Below, piece by piece: positions 21,819-33,300 of a DNA stretch of 37,302 nucleotides. The translations under genes were made by a program, and so were the position numbers. Numbering within the stretch: position 1 is the first letter of the stretch; the number at the start of each line of letters is the position of its first letter. A model generated the notes under the pieces. That model saw only the letters and a program-made list of their open reading frames with translations. It made no database searches and was not told the origin of the DNA. Source of the DNA: an uncultured Collinsella sp. (GTDB lineage: Bacteria; Actinomycetota; Coriobacteriia; Coriobacteriales; Coriobacteriaceae); NCBI GenBank assembly GCA_958415625.1, contig CATYZI010000024.1, forward strand, positions 1 to 37,302. The letters run 5' to 3'.

Positions 21819-23480
21819 ATGATTGCAAAGACCATTCGCACCTGTTTTCCGATCGCTGCGGCTGCCGTTTCCGACAAGGCCGAGGAGATCAACAAGCTCA
21901 ACGTCTTCCCCGTGCCCGACGGCGACACCGGTACCAACATGTCGCTCACGCTCGCCTCGGTGACCAAGGAGCTTTCCGCCCTTCCCGCCGATGCCGATAT
22001 GGAGGCCATCGCCGGCGCCATCACCCACGGCTCCCTGATGGGCGCTCGCGGCAACTCCGGCGTCATCACCTCGCAGATTCTGCGCGGCGTGGCCGAGGGT
22101 CTCGTCTCCGCCGATGAGCCTATCACGTCCGCCAACATCGCCTTCGCCTTCCGCCGCGCCGTCAAGGTCGCCTTCCAGGCTGTCCGTAAACCCATCGAGG
22201 GCACGATTCTCACGGTCCTGCGAGATGTCTCGACCAAGGCCGACGAGTGCGAAAAGAAGAAGTTCTCGGCCGAGGACGCGCTCGATGCCATCGTCGTCGA
22301 GGCCTACCAGTCCGTCGCCCGCACGCCCGACCTGCTGCCCGTTCTGAAGGAGAACGGCGTGGTCGACTCCGGCGCCTTTGGCTTTGCCATCTTCCTGGAG
22401 AACTTTGTTGCCGCCGCGCTTGGCCGCAGCACCGTTGTCGAGGATTTCTCCGCCACGTTTGATTCCGCTGGCTCTGCCCGCGACGCGGCCCTTGGTCGCG
22501 TTGAGATCGAGGCCAACGACGACTGGGAGGGCTCGGAGTTCCGCTACTGCAACGAGTTCCTCTTTAAGGCCGACGCCCCGTTTGACGAGGACGAGTGCCT
22601 TAAGTTCCTGGGTTCCATGGGCGACTGCGAGCTTCTCGTGGGTGCCTACCCCGACTACAAGATCCATGTGCACTCCAACACGCCTAACCTGGTGCTCGAG
22701 CACATGCTGCAGCTTGGTCAGATCTACGAGGTCTTTATCCACAACATGGAGATGGAGGCCCACGACCGTACCGCCAAGATTCATGAGGACCAGGAAAAGG
22801 CTGCCGAGCCTGCCAAGGCTCTGGGCTTTGTCGCCGTTGCCGCCGGTTCTGGCGAGGCCGACATCCTCAAGTCCCTCGGTGTTGACGTGATCGTCTCGGG
22901 TGGCCAGACCATGAACCCCTCGACTGCCGATCTGCTGGGCGCCGTGGACCAGGTCAACGCGACCTCGGTCATCATCCTGCCCAACAACGGCAATATCCGC
23001 ATGGCTGCCGAGGCCGCTGCCTCTGCCTGCACCGACAAGAAGGTCGCCGTCGTTCCCACCAAGACCGTCCCGCAAGCGTTCTCCGCGCTGTTCGCTGTCC
23101 TGCCCGATTCCGAGCTCGAGGACGCCGTTGCCGCCATGGTCGACGCTATCAGCGAGGTTCGCGATGGCGAGGTCACCCGTGCCGTGCGCGATTCCAGTGC
23201 CTCTGACGGCTCTCCGATTCACTCCGGTGACGTCATGGGTATCATTGCCGGCTCCATCGACGTGGTCGGCTCCGATGTGAAGCAGGTCACGCTCGACTGC
23301 ATCAACCGCATGCAGGAGGAAGAGGAGGGCGACGCGCTGACGATTTTGGCCGGCGAGGAGCTGTCCGATGAGGCTTTCCAGGAGATTGTCGACGCCATCG
23401 AGGAGGCTCAGCCCGACCTGGAGATTGATGCTCATCGCGGCGAGCAGCCGCTCTATCCCGTGATCTTCTCGATCGAGTAG
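21819..23480 (+). CDS. fakA: fatty acid kinase catalytic subunit FakA (DAK2/DhaL domain, YloV family)
   Basis: FakA phosphorylates fatty acids held by a FakB partner, giving acyl-phosphate for phospholipid synthesis. The 553-residue protein has an N-terminal DhaL-type kinase domain with NVFPVPDGDTGTNMSLTL (28-45, with the metal-binding Asp residues) and GARGNSGVI, a middle domain, and a C-terminal DegV-like DAK1-related domain (about 330-550). No FakB gene is in the window. The plsX gene a few kilobases downstream, whose product makes or interconverts acyl-phosphate, fits this role. Older annotations call the family 'DAK2 domain protein YloV'. Confidence 0.9.
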   Translation: MIAKTIRTCFPIAAAAVSDKAEEINKLNVFPVPDGDTGTNMSLTLASVTKELSALPADADMEAIAGAITHGSLMGARGNSGVITSQILRGVAEGLVSADEPITSANIAFAFRRAVKVAFQAVRKPIEGTILTVLRDVSTKADECEKKKFSAEDALDAIVVEAYQSVARTPDLLPVLKENGVVDSGAFGFAIFLENFVAAALGRSTVVEDFSATFDSAGSARDAALGRVEIEANDDWEGSEFRYCNEFLFKADAPFDEDECLKFLGSMGDCELLVGAYPDYKIHVHSNTPNLVLEHMLQLGQIYEVFIHNMEMEAHDRTAKIHEDQEKAAEPAKALGFVAVAAGSGEADILKSLGVDVIVSGGQTMNPSTADLLGAVDQVNATSVIILPNNGNIRMAAEAAASACTDKKVAVVPTKTVPQAFSALFAVLPDSELEDAVAAMVDAISEVRDGEVTRAVRDSSASDGSPIHSGDVMGIIAGSIDVVGSDVKQVTLDCINRMQEEEEGDALTILAGEELSDEAFQEIVDAIEEAQPDLEIDAHRGEQPLYPVIFSIE

Positions 23481-23490
23481 GCATCTACCC

Positions 23491-25664
<2,174 letters not shown>

Positions 25665-25668
<4 letters not shown>

Positions 25669-26321
25669 GAATCATCGGCGGCGAATGGCGCGGTCGTAAG
25701 ATCGAGGAGCCCCGTGGTCGCGATGTCACCCGCCCCACGACCGATCGCGTGCGCGAGGCATGCGCATCTATGGTCATGTCGGCATTCGATTTCGATTTGG
25801 AAGAGGTTCGTGTGCTGGACGCCTTTGGCGGCTCCGGTGCCTTAGGGTTAGAGATGCTCTCTCGTGGGGCCCGCTCGCTCACGACGTTTGAGATCGATCG
25901 CAACGCCGCGCGGCTCATTACCAAGAATATCGAGTCGCTCTGCCGTGACCGTGCGCGTTGGCGCGTGGTCACGGGCGACATGCTGGCGAGTGCCTCGCGC
26001 GGTCGTGTACCGGGCGGCCCCTTTGATCTGGTCCTGCTCGACCCGCCCTATGCTTTTGGTGCCGAGCCGGTCGAGGAACTGCTGCAGAATCTGGCCCAGC
26101 AGGGTCTGCTTGCACCTGGCGCTTATGCCCTGTTTGAGCATGCCGCCGCCGATGCGGGCGCGCATCCGGCAGGCTTTGAGACTGTACGTGAGAAGCGCTA
26201 CGGCATTACCTCGGTCGACCTGCTTCGTTGGGTCGGCGATGACGACGGTGAGGGCGATAGTGCCGTCACCGATGCTGATAACAACGATGCCACGACGTTT
26301 CAGGAGGACGCCCATGAATGA
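25665..26321 (+). CDS. rsmD: 16S rRNA (guanine-966 N2)-methyltransferase RsmD
   Basis: RsmD methylates G966 of 16S rRNA using S-adenosylmethionine. The 218-residue protein starts with MRIIGGEWRGRKI, has RPTTDRVREA, the SAM-binding DAFGGSGALGLE motif and the catalytic DPPY (126-129). The last 30 residues are an acidic, probably disordered extension beyond the usual end. It overlaps recG by 4 and coaD by 8 bases; the recG-rsmD-coaD order is common in Gram-positive genomes. Confidence 0.94.
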
Positions 26322-26811
26322 CACCATCAACCGCGTGATCGTCCCGGGCACCTTTGATCCCATCACGTTTGGCCATATCGATGTGATCCGCCGCGCCCGA
26401 CGCATCTTTCCCAGCGTGATTGTCGCCGTGGCCGAATCGCAGGGTAAAAACGGTGTGGGCACCACGTTTATGCTCGATGAGCGCGTGGCACTGGCCCGCG
26501 AGGCGCTCGGTGATATTGACGGCGTCGAGGTCCTGCCCTTTACCGGCCTCTTGGTCGACTTCGCTCGTGAGCAGGGTGCGGGGGCCGTGGTCAAGGGTCT
26601 GCGCGCCATGACCGATTTTGAGTACGAGCTGCAGCAGGCCGACCTCAACTATCGTTTGGATAGCGAGCTGGAGTCCATCTTTGTCATGAGTGCGCCGCAG
26701 TACGGCTATATCTCGAGCTCGGTCGTTCGCCAGATCGCCTCGCTCGGCAGTGACGTATCGACGTTTGTCCCGTCCAACGTGGTCGAAGCGCTCAAACATC
26801 GCTTTTCGTGA
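26314..26811 (+). CDS. coaD: pantetheine-phosphate adenylyltransferase
   Basis: CoaD makes dephospho-CoA from 4'-phosphopantetheine and ATP in coenzyme A synthesis. The 165-residue protein shows PGTFDPITFGH (11-21, with the T/HxGH nucleotidyltransferase signature), a VVKGLRAMTDFEYE block and the C-terminal YGYISSSVVRQ motif. ATG 26314 follows AGGAGG (26302-26307); longer readings run back inside rsmD and are rejected. Confidence 0.96.
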   Translation: MNDTINRVIVPGTFDPITFGHIDVIRRARRIFPSVIVAVAESQGKNGVGTTFMLDERVALAREALGDIDGVEVLPFTGLLVDFAREQGAGAVVKGLRAMTDFEYELQQADLNYRLDSELESIFVMSAPQYGYISSSVVRQIASLGSDVSTFVPSNVVEALKHRFS

Positions 26812-26838
26812 CGTTTCTTATTGCCTGGTGGCATGTGG

Positions 26839-26844
26839 TAAACT
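26839..26844 (+). promoter_or_regulatory. possible -10 before the sepIVA-like gene
   Basis: TAAACT lies 36 bases before the next start in the 68-base gap after coaD. TTCTTA at 26815-26820, 18 bp upstream, is a weak -35 candidate. Confidence 0.35.
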
Positions 26845-26879
26845 AGCACGATGATATGTTACCTATGAAAGGAGACCGG

Positions 26880-27377
26880 ATGCCGGGCGAGAATTTTCCT
26901 GGCGATAGGATCGTCAGCTTGGTCGATGAGCTCGAAGGGCTGATCGAGGAAGCCAAGCCGCCTTTCGGCAAGAACGCTCAGTTCAAGGTCATCGACGCCG
27001 ACGTGTTCTTCAACATCCTCGACGAGATCCGCATGAGCTATCCCGAGGAGTGGCAGAAGTCCCGCCGTATCCTTAAGGAGCGCGAGGAGCTTATGGCTTC
27101 CGCCGCCGCTCAGGCCGATTCCATCATCGCCGACGCTCAGCAGCAGGCCCTCACCATTGCCGGTGAGCAGGAGATCGTCCGCCTTGCGCAGCAGCAGGCC
27201 GACGACATCCGCGATCGTGCCCAGCAGTACGAGCGCGAGACGCGTTATGCTGCCGAGGACTACGCTGAGCAGGTCTTTACGCACCTGGAGGAGAACCTCA
27301 AGAGCCTGACCGGCACCGTTACCCGTTGCCGCCAGCAGCTCAACGAGGGTGCCGCCCAACAGAATGGTCAGTGGTAA
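26880..27377 (+). CDS. DivIVA-like coiled-coil protein, SepIVA-type
   Basis: This 165-residue protein has a short N-terminal segment (VSLVDELEGLIEEAK...DADVFFNILDEIRMSYPEE), then a long Ala/Gln/Glu-rich coiled coil (about 55-150). The pattern and position match, from memory, mycobacterial SepIVA (Rv2927c), an essential DivIVA-domain division and envelope-growth protein that likewise lies directly beside yceD, rpmF and rnc. I infer a polar-growth or septation scaffold. ATG 26880 follows AAAGGAG (26868-26874); an in-frame ATG 24 bases upstream lacks a site. It overlaps yceD by one base (TAATG). Confidence 0.75.
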   Translation: MPGENFPGDRIVSLVDELEGLIEEAKPPFGKNAQFKVIDADVFFNILDEIRMSYPEEWQKSRRILKEREELMASAAAQADSIIADAQQQALTIAGEQEIVRLAQQQADDIRDRAQQYERETRYAAEDYAEQVFTHLEENLKSLTGTVTRCRQQLNEGAAQQNGQW

Positions 27378-27931
27378 TGGCTGAGTTCCCGAGCGTTACC
27401 GTCGATCTTTCCGAGCAGCTCGAGTTTCCTGGAGATTCGTATCCGCTGACCGGTAAGGTCGATGTCGCCACCTACACGGTGGGCGAGAAGGAGTACCAGC
27501 TTCAGGACGGCATCGACTACGACGTTGTCTTTACCAATGCCGGCACCGGTGTCTTGCTCACGGGCATGGTCCGCGCGCACGCCACCGGCGAGTGCGACCG
27601 TTGCCTGGAGCCCGCCTCGTTTGATATTGCCGGCGAGATCGAGGAGTTCTATCTCTTTGAGGAGCCCGAGGATGCCGAGGCCTACGAGGACGGCTACGAG
27701 CTCCTGGGTGAGGACCGTATCGTCGATCTGGGTGAGCCCATCAATGACGCGGTCGTTATGGACACGCCGTTTGTGGTGCTCTGCAAGCCCGATTGTCGCG
27801 GTCTGTGCCCCACTTGCGGTTGCAATCTCAACGTCGAGCAATGCGATTGCGCCGCCCAGGCAGAGGCAGAATGGGCCGCTGCCACGGAAAATCCATTTGC
27901 AGCATTGAAGAATCTCAAGCTCGATGAGTAA
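27377..27931 (+). CDS. yceD: YceD/DUF177 family protein
   Basis: YceD (DUF177) proteins accompany rpmF in most bacteria and are implicated in 23S rRNA metabolism. The 184-residue protein has the family core GECDRCLEPA (about 70-80), an acidic middle, and a C-terminal Cys-rich zinc-ribbon-like region with Cys136, 140, 144, 147, 149, 156 and 158 (CRGLCPTCGCN). The start is the ATG overlapping the previous stop; an upstream in-frame ATG lies inside the preceding gene and is rejected. Confidence 0.9.
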   Translation: MAEFPSVTVDLSEQLEFPGDSYPLTGKVDVATYTVGEKEYQLQDGIDYDVVFTNAGTGVLLTGMVRAHATGECDRCLEPASFDIAGEIEEFYLFEEPEDAEAYEDGYELLGEDRIVDLGEPINDAVVMDTPFVVLCKPDCRGLCPTCGCNLNVEQCDCAAQAEAEWAAATENPFAALKNLKLDE

Positions 27932-27939
27932 AACTGTGG

Positions 27940-27945
27940 TAGTAT
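27940..27945 (+). promoter_or_regulatory. possible -10 before rpmF
   Basis: TAGTAT in the 64-base yceD-rpmF gap could be a promoter giving extra rpmF mRNA. No clear -35 is visible. Confidence 0.25.
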
Positions 27946-27995
27946 CGCTACTTGCGCGTAATCGCCACACTGGATAGTTCATAAGGAAGGTCACT

Positions 27996-28175
27996 ATGCC
28001 CGTACCTAAACAAAAGCAGGGTCGTATCCGCACTCACACCCGTCGTTCCGCCAACATGAAGATCTCGGCTGCGGCTCAGTCCACGTGCCCCCGTTGCGGC
28101 GCTGTCAAGCTTCCGCACCACGTGTGCCCCAGCTGCGGTTTCTACAAGGACCGCGAGGTTATCGTTACCGAGTAA
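27996..28175 (+). CDS. rpmF: 50S ribosomal protein L32
   Basis: L32 is a small zinc-binding protein of the large ribosomal subunit. The 59-residue protein begins MPVPKQKQGRIRTHTRR and carries the four zinc-ligand cysteines as CPRCG...CPSCG, so this is the zinc-containing (C+) form. ATG 27996 is preceded by AAGGAAGG with 5-base spacing. yceD-rpmF-plsX is the textbook order. Confidence 0.97.
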   Translation: MPVPKQKQGRIRTHTRRSANMKISAAAQSTCPRCGAVKLPHHVCPSCGFYKDREVIVTE

Positions 28176-28178
28176 CGG

Positions 28179-28184
28179 TATACT
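28179..28184 (+). promoter_or_regulatory. possible plsX promoter -10
   Basis: TATACT begins 4 bases after the rpmF stop. No good -35 lies 16-18 bp upstream, which would be inside rpmF. If active, the transcript leader would contain the hairpin at 28216-28242. Confidence 0.35.
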
Positions 28185-28215
28185 CTGGATGCGATGCCGT
28201 TCCAAATGGAACCAC

Positions 28216-28245
28216 AATGGCCGGCTCAATGAGTCGGCCATTTTT
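28216..28245 (+). terminator. terminator-type hairpin between rpmF and plsX
   Basis: AATGGCCGGCTC (28216-28227) pairs with GAGTCGGCCATT (28231-28242), with one G-U pair, around a 3-base loop, followed by T residues. It should separate rpmF transcripts from plsX or act as a leader attenuator. Confidence 0.85.
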
Positions 28246-28262
28246 GTATAAGGAGCATGTAT

Positions 28263-29282
28263 ATGAGTAACGTTCGCGTTTGTGTAGACGTTGTGGGTGG
28301 AGACGAGAAACCTCAGGTTGTTCTCGATGGTATCGAGGCTGCACTTGCTGCCGATCCCGATATCGAGGTCTTGGCAGCTGGCCCCGCCGAAATCGTCAAC
28401 CCCTTTGCCGCTTCCCACGCACGTGTTGAGGCCCTTGAGGCACCCGACGTTATCGCCATGGATGACGATCCCATTCGCGCCGTGATGACCAAGCGCAAGT
28501 CGTCGATCGTGCTGTCGTGCCGCGCCATTAAGAAGGGCAACGCGGATGCGTTCTTCTCCGCCGGCTCCACCGGTGCCATGACCGCCGCTGCCACCGCCTA
28601 CGTGACGCCGTTTAGGTATCAGGCCGAAGGCAAGAAGCAGCCGGTGCGCCCCTGTCTGACCAATGCGCTGCCCAATCGCGCCGGCGGTCTGACGGTGCTG
28701 TGCGACATGGGTGCCAACCCCGATGTGGAGGTCGATGACATGGTGCGTTTTGCCCAGATGGGTAGCGCCTATGCCCGCGTCGTCCTGGGCATCGAGCATC
28801 CTCGCGTGGGCCTGCTTGCCAACGGCACCGAGGACGAGAAGGGCTCCAACTTTACCAAGGCCTGTTTCCCTGCTATGAAGGCCGCCGTTCCCGGCTTTGT
28901 TGGTAACTGCGAGGGCACCGACCTCACCTCAGGCAACTTCGATGTCGTCGTTGCCGATGGCATGTCGGGTAATATCGCTCTCAAAGCTACCGAGGGCGCT
29001 GCCAAGTTTTTGCTGCAGGAGCTCAAGGGCGCCTTTATGGCCTCGCTCGGCACCAAGATCGCCGCACTGCTCATTAAAAAGCAGATGCGCGAGATAAAGG
29101 CCAAGCTCTCTGGCGACGCCAAGGGCGGCGCGATTCTTTTGGGCCTGCGCGGCGTGGTCCTGATCGGCCATGGCGCTACCTCGGTCGAGGCTGTTAAAAA
29201 CGGTACGCTCGCGGCGGCCGAAGCCGTGCGCGCCGGGCTGGTCGAGAATGTCGCCAACTCTATGGACGGTATCGTTTTATAA
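28263..29282 (+). CDS. plsX: phosphate acyltransferase PlsX
   Basis: PlsX converts acyl-ACP to acyl-phosphate for the first acylation of glycerol 3-phosphate. The 339-residue protein shows VCVDVVGGDEKPQVVLDGI, a FFSAGSTGAMTAAAT motif, CDMGANPDVEVDDMVRFA, and LLANGTEDEKGS followed by GLRGVVLIGHG near the end, all typical. ATG 28263 is 7 bases from AAGGAG (28250-28255); an ATG at 28257 is too close to it. acpP and rnc follow, but a perfect palindrome separates acpP. fabD and fabG, found at this locus in Bacillus, are absent. Confidence 0.95.
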   Translation: MSNVRVCVDVVGGDEKPQVVLDGIEAALAADPDIEVLAAGPAEIVNPFAASHARVEALEAPDVIAMDDDPIRAVMTKRKSSIVLSCRAIKKGNADAFFSAGSTGAMTAAATAYVTPFRYQAEGKKQPVRPCLTNALPNRAGGLTVLCDMGANPDVEVDDMVRFAQMGSAYARVVLGIEHPRVGLLANGTEDEKGSNFTKACFPAMKAAVPGFVGNCEGTDLTSGNFDVVVADGMSGNIALKATEGAAKFLLQELKGAFMASLGTKIAALLIKKQMREIKAKLSGDAKGGAILLGLRGVVLIGHGATSVEAVKNGTLAAAEAVRAGLVENVANSMDGIVL

Positions 29283-29329
29283 GAGCGAGTTAGAGCGCTG
29301 TTATGTGCTTCGCGGCGCACGTCGTGGGG

Positions 29330-29335
29330 TAGAAT
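29330..29335 (+). promoter_or_regulatory. possible acpP promoter -10
   Basis: TAGAAT lies between plsX and the palindrome at 29349. The -35 region is weak. If used, the hairpin is at the very start of the acpP-rnc transcript. Confidence 0.35.
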
Positions 29336-29348
29336 CAGAACCGTGTCT

Positions 29349-29376
29349 TGGTACCGCCCGGGCGGTACCATTCTTT
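29349..29376 (+). terminator. perfect 22-bp palindrome with T-run between plsX and acpP
   Basis: TGGTACCGCCC (29349-29359) is followed immediately by its exact complement (29360-29370), then TTCTTT. It folds into a strong hairpin terminator. Being a gapless dyad, it could also be a protein-binding operator for lipid-synthesis control. Confidence 0.75.
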
Positions 29377-29406
29377 TGGTATTCATGCACTATGAGAGGA
29401 AGCGCT

Positions 29407-29649
29407 ATGGACCGCTCCGAAATCTTCGACAAGATCGCCGAGGTCGCTGCTGACGTTCTGGGCGTCGATGTTGCCGAAATTAGCGAGGAGACCACCTTTG
29501 ACGACCTCGATGCCAACTCGCTCGAGCGCCTGCAGCTGGTTACGGCTATCGAGGACGAGTTCAATCTCGAGATCGATGATGAGACCTTGCTCTCGCTCAA
29601 CTCTGTCGCCGACGCCGTCGACGCGATCGAAAACGCCAGGGAGGCTTAG
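29407..29649 (+). CDS. acpP: acyl carrier protein
   Basis: ACP carries growing acyl chains on a phosphopantetheine arm in fatty acid synthesis. The 80-residue acidic protein has DLDANSLERLQLV, in which Ser38 is the attachment site. The usual DSL is NSL here, a mild deviation. ATG 29407 follows GAGAGGAAG (about 29394-29400). plsX lies upstream and rnc 3 bases downstream, a common arrangement. A dedicated role in another pathway is possible but unlikely given the neighbours. Confidence 0.93.
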   Translation: MDRSEIFDKIAEVAADVLGVDVAEISEETTFDDLDANSLERLQLVTAIEDEFNLEIDDETLLSLNSVADAVDAIENAREA

Positions 29650-29652
29650 GTC

Positions 29653-30378
29653 TTGGCTTTATCCGAACGACTTACGCGCGCCCAGGAGATTCTGGGCCAC
29701 GAGTTCAATGACAAGGTGCTGCTGCGCGCGGCCCTTACGCATCCTTCGGCCGTCGAAGGCCAGCCAGTCTCGGCAAGCTACGAGCGTCTTGAGTTCTTGG
29801 GTGATTCCATTTTGGGCGCCGTGGTCGCACGCTCCCTGTTTGAGTCCTATCCGGAGTTTGACGAGGGCAAGCTCACGCGCCTGAAGGTGTCGCTTGTCTC
29901 GGGCGCTACGCTGTCCGAGGTTTCTCACGAGCTGGGCATCGACGACATCATCATCTTTGGTGCCTCCGAGACCGGTACCGGTGCGCGCGGCCTGCATTCG
30001 GCCCTCGAGAACGTCTATGAGTCGCTCGTGGGCGCGCTGTACCTGGATGCCGGCTGGGACGTTGCGGCGGAGTTCATTCACCGTACGCTTAAGCCGCATT
30101 TGGCTTCCGAGCGTGCCGAGCATCCTGCGAACCCCAAGTCGTTTTTGCAGGAGTGCGTGCAAGCCGACGGTCACGAGCCCCCGGCGTACAAGCTCGTTGG
30201 CTCCGAGGGCCCGGCGCATGCGCCTACCTTTACCGCCGTGGTTTTGATCGATGGTATTCGCCAGGGTCGCGGCTCCGGCTCCTCAAAGAAGGAAGCCGAG
30301 GGAGCCGCCGCTCTCGAGGCACTTGACCGCATGGGCTACACCACCAACGGCGTGATTCTCAACAAGAAGCCTGTTTAA
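29653..30378 (+). CDS. rnc: ribonuclease III
   Basis: RNase III cuts double-stranded RNA, including rRNA precursors. The 241-residue protein has the catalytic signature ERLEFLGDS (44-52, with Glu47 and Asp51), a second acidic site in ENVYESLVGALYLD, and a C-terminal double-stranded RNA-binding domain (about 160-230) with NPKSFLQE and SSKKEAEGAAA. It begins with TTG, with GGGAGG at 29640-29645 overlapping the end of acpP. smc starts 10 bases later. Confidence 0.96.
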   Translation: MALSERLTRAQEILGHEFNDKVLLRAALTHPSAVEGQPVSASYERLEFLGDSILGAVVARSLFESYPEFDEGKLTRLKVSLVSGATLSEVSHELGIDDIIIFGASETGTGARGLHSALENVYESLVGALYLDAGWDVAAEFIHRTLKPHLASERAEHPANPKSFLQECVQADGHEPPAYKLVGSEGPAHAPTFTAVVLIDGIRQGRGSGSSKKEAEGAAALEALDRMGYTTNGVILNKKPV

Positions 30379-30388
30379 GCGAGGAACC

Positions 30389-33300
30389 GTGTATCTCAAG
30401 TCCCTCACGCTCAAAGGGTTCAAGTCGTTTGCCGACCGCGCCCATATGACGTTTGAGCCGGGCCTGACCGTCATCGTCGGTCCCAACGGCTCGGGAAAAT
30501 CGAACATCTCCGACTCGATTCTGTGGGTCCTGGGCGAGCAGAGCGCCAAGCAGCTGCGCGGCCAGGCCATGGAGGATGTTATCTTCTCGGGCTCGTCGGC
30601 GCGCAAGCCGGTGGGTGTTGCCGAGGTCACGCTGGTGCTCGATAACTCGGACCATATGCTGCCTGTCGATTTTGACGAGGTCGCCATCACCCGTCGCATG
30701 TATCGCTCGGGCGAAAGCGAGTACCTCATCAACTCGAGTCCGTGCCGCCTGATGGACATTCAGGACATCCTGCACGATTCGGGCCTGGGCAAGGATACGC
30801 ATTCCATTATTAGCCAGGGCAAGCTCGACGCCATTTTGCAGAGCCGCCCCGAGGAGCGCCGCGCCCTCATCGAGGAGGCCGCCGGCATCTCCAAGCACAA
30901 ACGCCGCAAGGAGCGTGCGCTCAAAAAGATTAAGTCGATGGACGAGCACCTGACGCGTGCCCGCGACATTAATAAGGAAATCGCCCGTCAGCTGCGACCG
31001 TTGGAGCGTCAGGTCGATCGCGCGCGCAAGTACAAAGAGCTGTCCTCGCGCGCGAACGAGCTTACGCAGATGCTGGCCGTCGACGAGCTGCGTTCGCTGC
31101 AGTCGCAGTGGAACGACCTGGAGAGCCGCTCCAAAGAGGGCGCGGCCGAGCTTGAGCTTGCGCAGTACCGCTTGTGCGAAAAGGAGCGCGAGCTCGAGAA
31201 GCTTCAGGTCATGCTCGAGGAAAAGGGCCTGTTTGTGGGCGACTTGGGCGAGCAGCGCCGTCATATGCAAGATGTGGTCGGCCGCATTAACTCCGATATG
31301 CGCCTGCTCGAGGAAAAGGGCCACAACATGGTGTCGCGCCTGTCCGACATGCGCGGACAGATTTCGAGCTCCGAGCATCAGCGTCGTCGCGTGGTCGAGG
31401 AGCTCGAGGACGCGCGCGCTCAGCTTGAGGAAGTGACTGGCGCGCACATGCAGGCCCAGGAGGACGTTGACGCCGCCGGTCCTGCCGCTGCTGAGCTCCA
31501 CGAGCGTCGCGTGGCGCTCGACAATCAGATTTCGCAGCTCACGCGCGAGCAACGCGATGTGCAGCGCGTGGCCGATAATGCCGCGCTCGAGCTCGCCAAG
31601 GTGAAGGATTCCTTGAGCAATGCCGAGGTCGAGGACAACATGTATGCCTCGCGTCTGGAGCAGATTGACGAGCAGCTCGAGGAGGTCACGGCCTCGCTCG
31701 AGAGCCGTCGCGACCGCGCCGAGGAGCTTGAGGGCGCTCTTGAGGAAGCGCGCCAGGCTCAGGTCGATGCGCGTGAGGCCACCGAGACGGCACGCGCGGC
31801 CCTGAAGGACCTGCGTGCCCGCGAGAGCGAGGCGCGCAACAAGTTATCCGAGGTGCGCTCGGAGCTTTCCAGCCAAAAGAAACTCGATGCCCGCATGGCC
31901 GACAGCTCGCCGCTCGTGAGCCGTCTGGTGGGTGCGCTGGGCGACGATGTCTTGGGTCGTCTGGGCGACGTGCTCGAGGCCCCGCGCGAGCTTGAGGGCC
32001 TGGTTGAGCAATTGCTCGCCGGCGATATCGATGCGCTGCTGTTCGACGATACGTCTGCGCTTGAGCGTGCCGGTCGTGCCGCTCTGGACCAGAAGAAGGC
32101 CTCGGGCGAGGCGCTGCTGGTGGCGCGCGGCGTGAGCGGCTCTGCTGCCGCCGAGGGCGCTGCCGGTACCCGTCTGGTTGATCGTCTGTCTGTGCGCGCA
32201 GGCTACGGTCCCGTCGTCGAGGCGCTGCTCGGCGGCTATTACGTTGTGGACGATCTTGCTGCCGCGCTGTCGGCGCCGGTCGTTGACGGCGTGACTTACG
32301 TGACCCCCGATGGCGCCCGCGTCGCCTGCGGCGGCCTGGTGCGCGTGGGCCTCGATGCCGGCGAGGCGTCGGGTGCCTTGGAGCGCAAACGCCGTATCCG
32401 CGAGCTGGAGGGGCTTGAGCCCGATTTGGCCGCTGTGTTTGAACATGTGTCAGACCAGGTTGTTGAGGCCAATGCGGGCGTTGAGGAAGCGCGTGCCGCC
32501 GAGGGCGATGCTGCCGGCGAGATCGCCCGTCTTGAGGGCGAGCGCCGCTCGCTGCTCTCCGAGATCGGCCGTCTGGAGCAAAGCGCCAACAATGCCGAGG
32601 TCGAGCGTGTACGGATTTCCAAGCGCCGCGAGCAGGCCTCCGAGGCCGTTCGCGCTGCGCGCCCGCGTGTTGACGAGCTTACTCGTTCGCGTGACGAGGC
32701 CCGTGCGCAGGCAAGCGATCTGGGCTTGCAGATTGCCGAGGCCAACGACGAACTCGACCGCGTTCGCCGTGACGATTCCGAGGCTGCCGGCAAGCTCGCC
32801 GACGCCAAGGTTCGCCTAGCCCAGACGAGCGAACGCCTGCGTTCGCTGAAGGGCCGCGTGCCCGACCTGGAGCATCGTCTTGAGGGCATCGACCGTCGTA
32901 TCCGCGGAACACGCCAGGCCTCGCGCTCACTCGAGCTGCTGCGTCTGCGCGTCGACCCCATGCACGAGCGCTATTCGGCCCTGCTGGAGCGCGCGTCGGA
33001 TTGGGCCGCGCGCCTGCGTGATCAGGCTTCACTCGAGGAGGCGGACTCGGCCTCGCTCAAGAAGACCATCGAGGATGCCAAGGCAGAGGTTGCCCGCGCT
33101 AAGGAGCGGGTCGATACCGCCTCCGCCACGCAAAACGAGTTCAAGGTCGCGCGTGGCAAGCTCGAGGTGCAGGTAGAGGCGGCCATTAAGGCCATTACCG
33201 CCGATGGCACCACGGTGCTCGAGGAAGCGCTCATGCTTCCTGCTCCCACCGACCGCGACGCCGCCGAGCGCGAACTCAACCAGCTCGTGCGTCAGATCAA

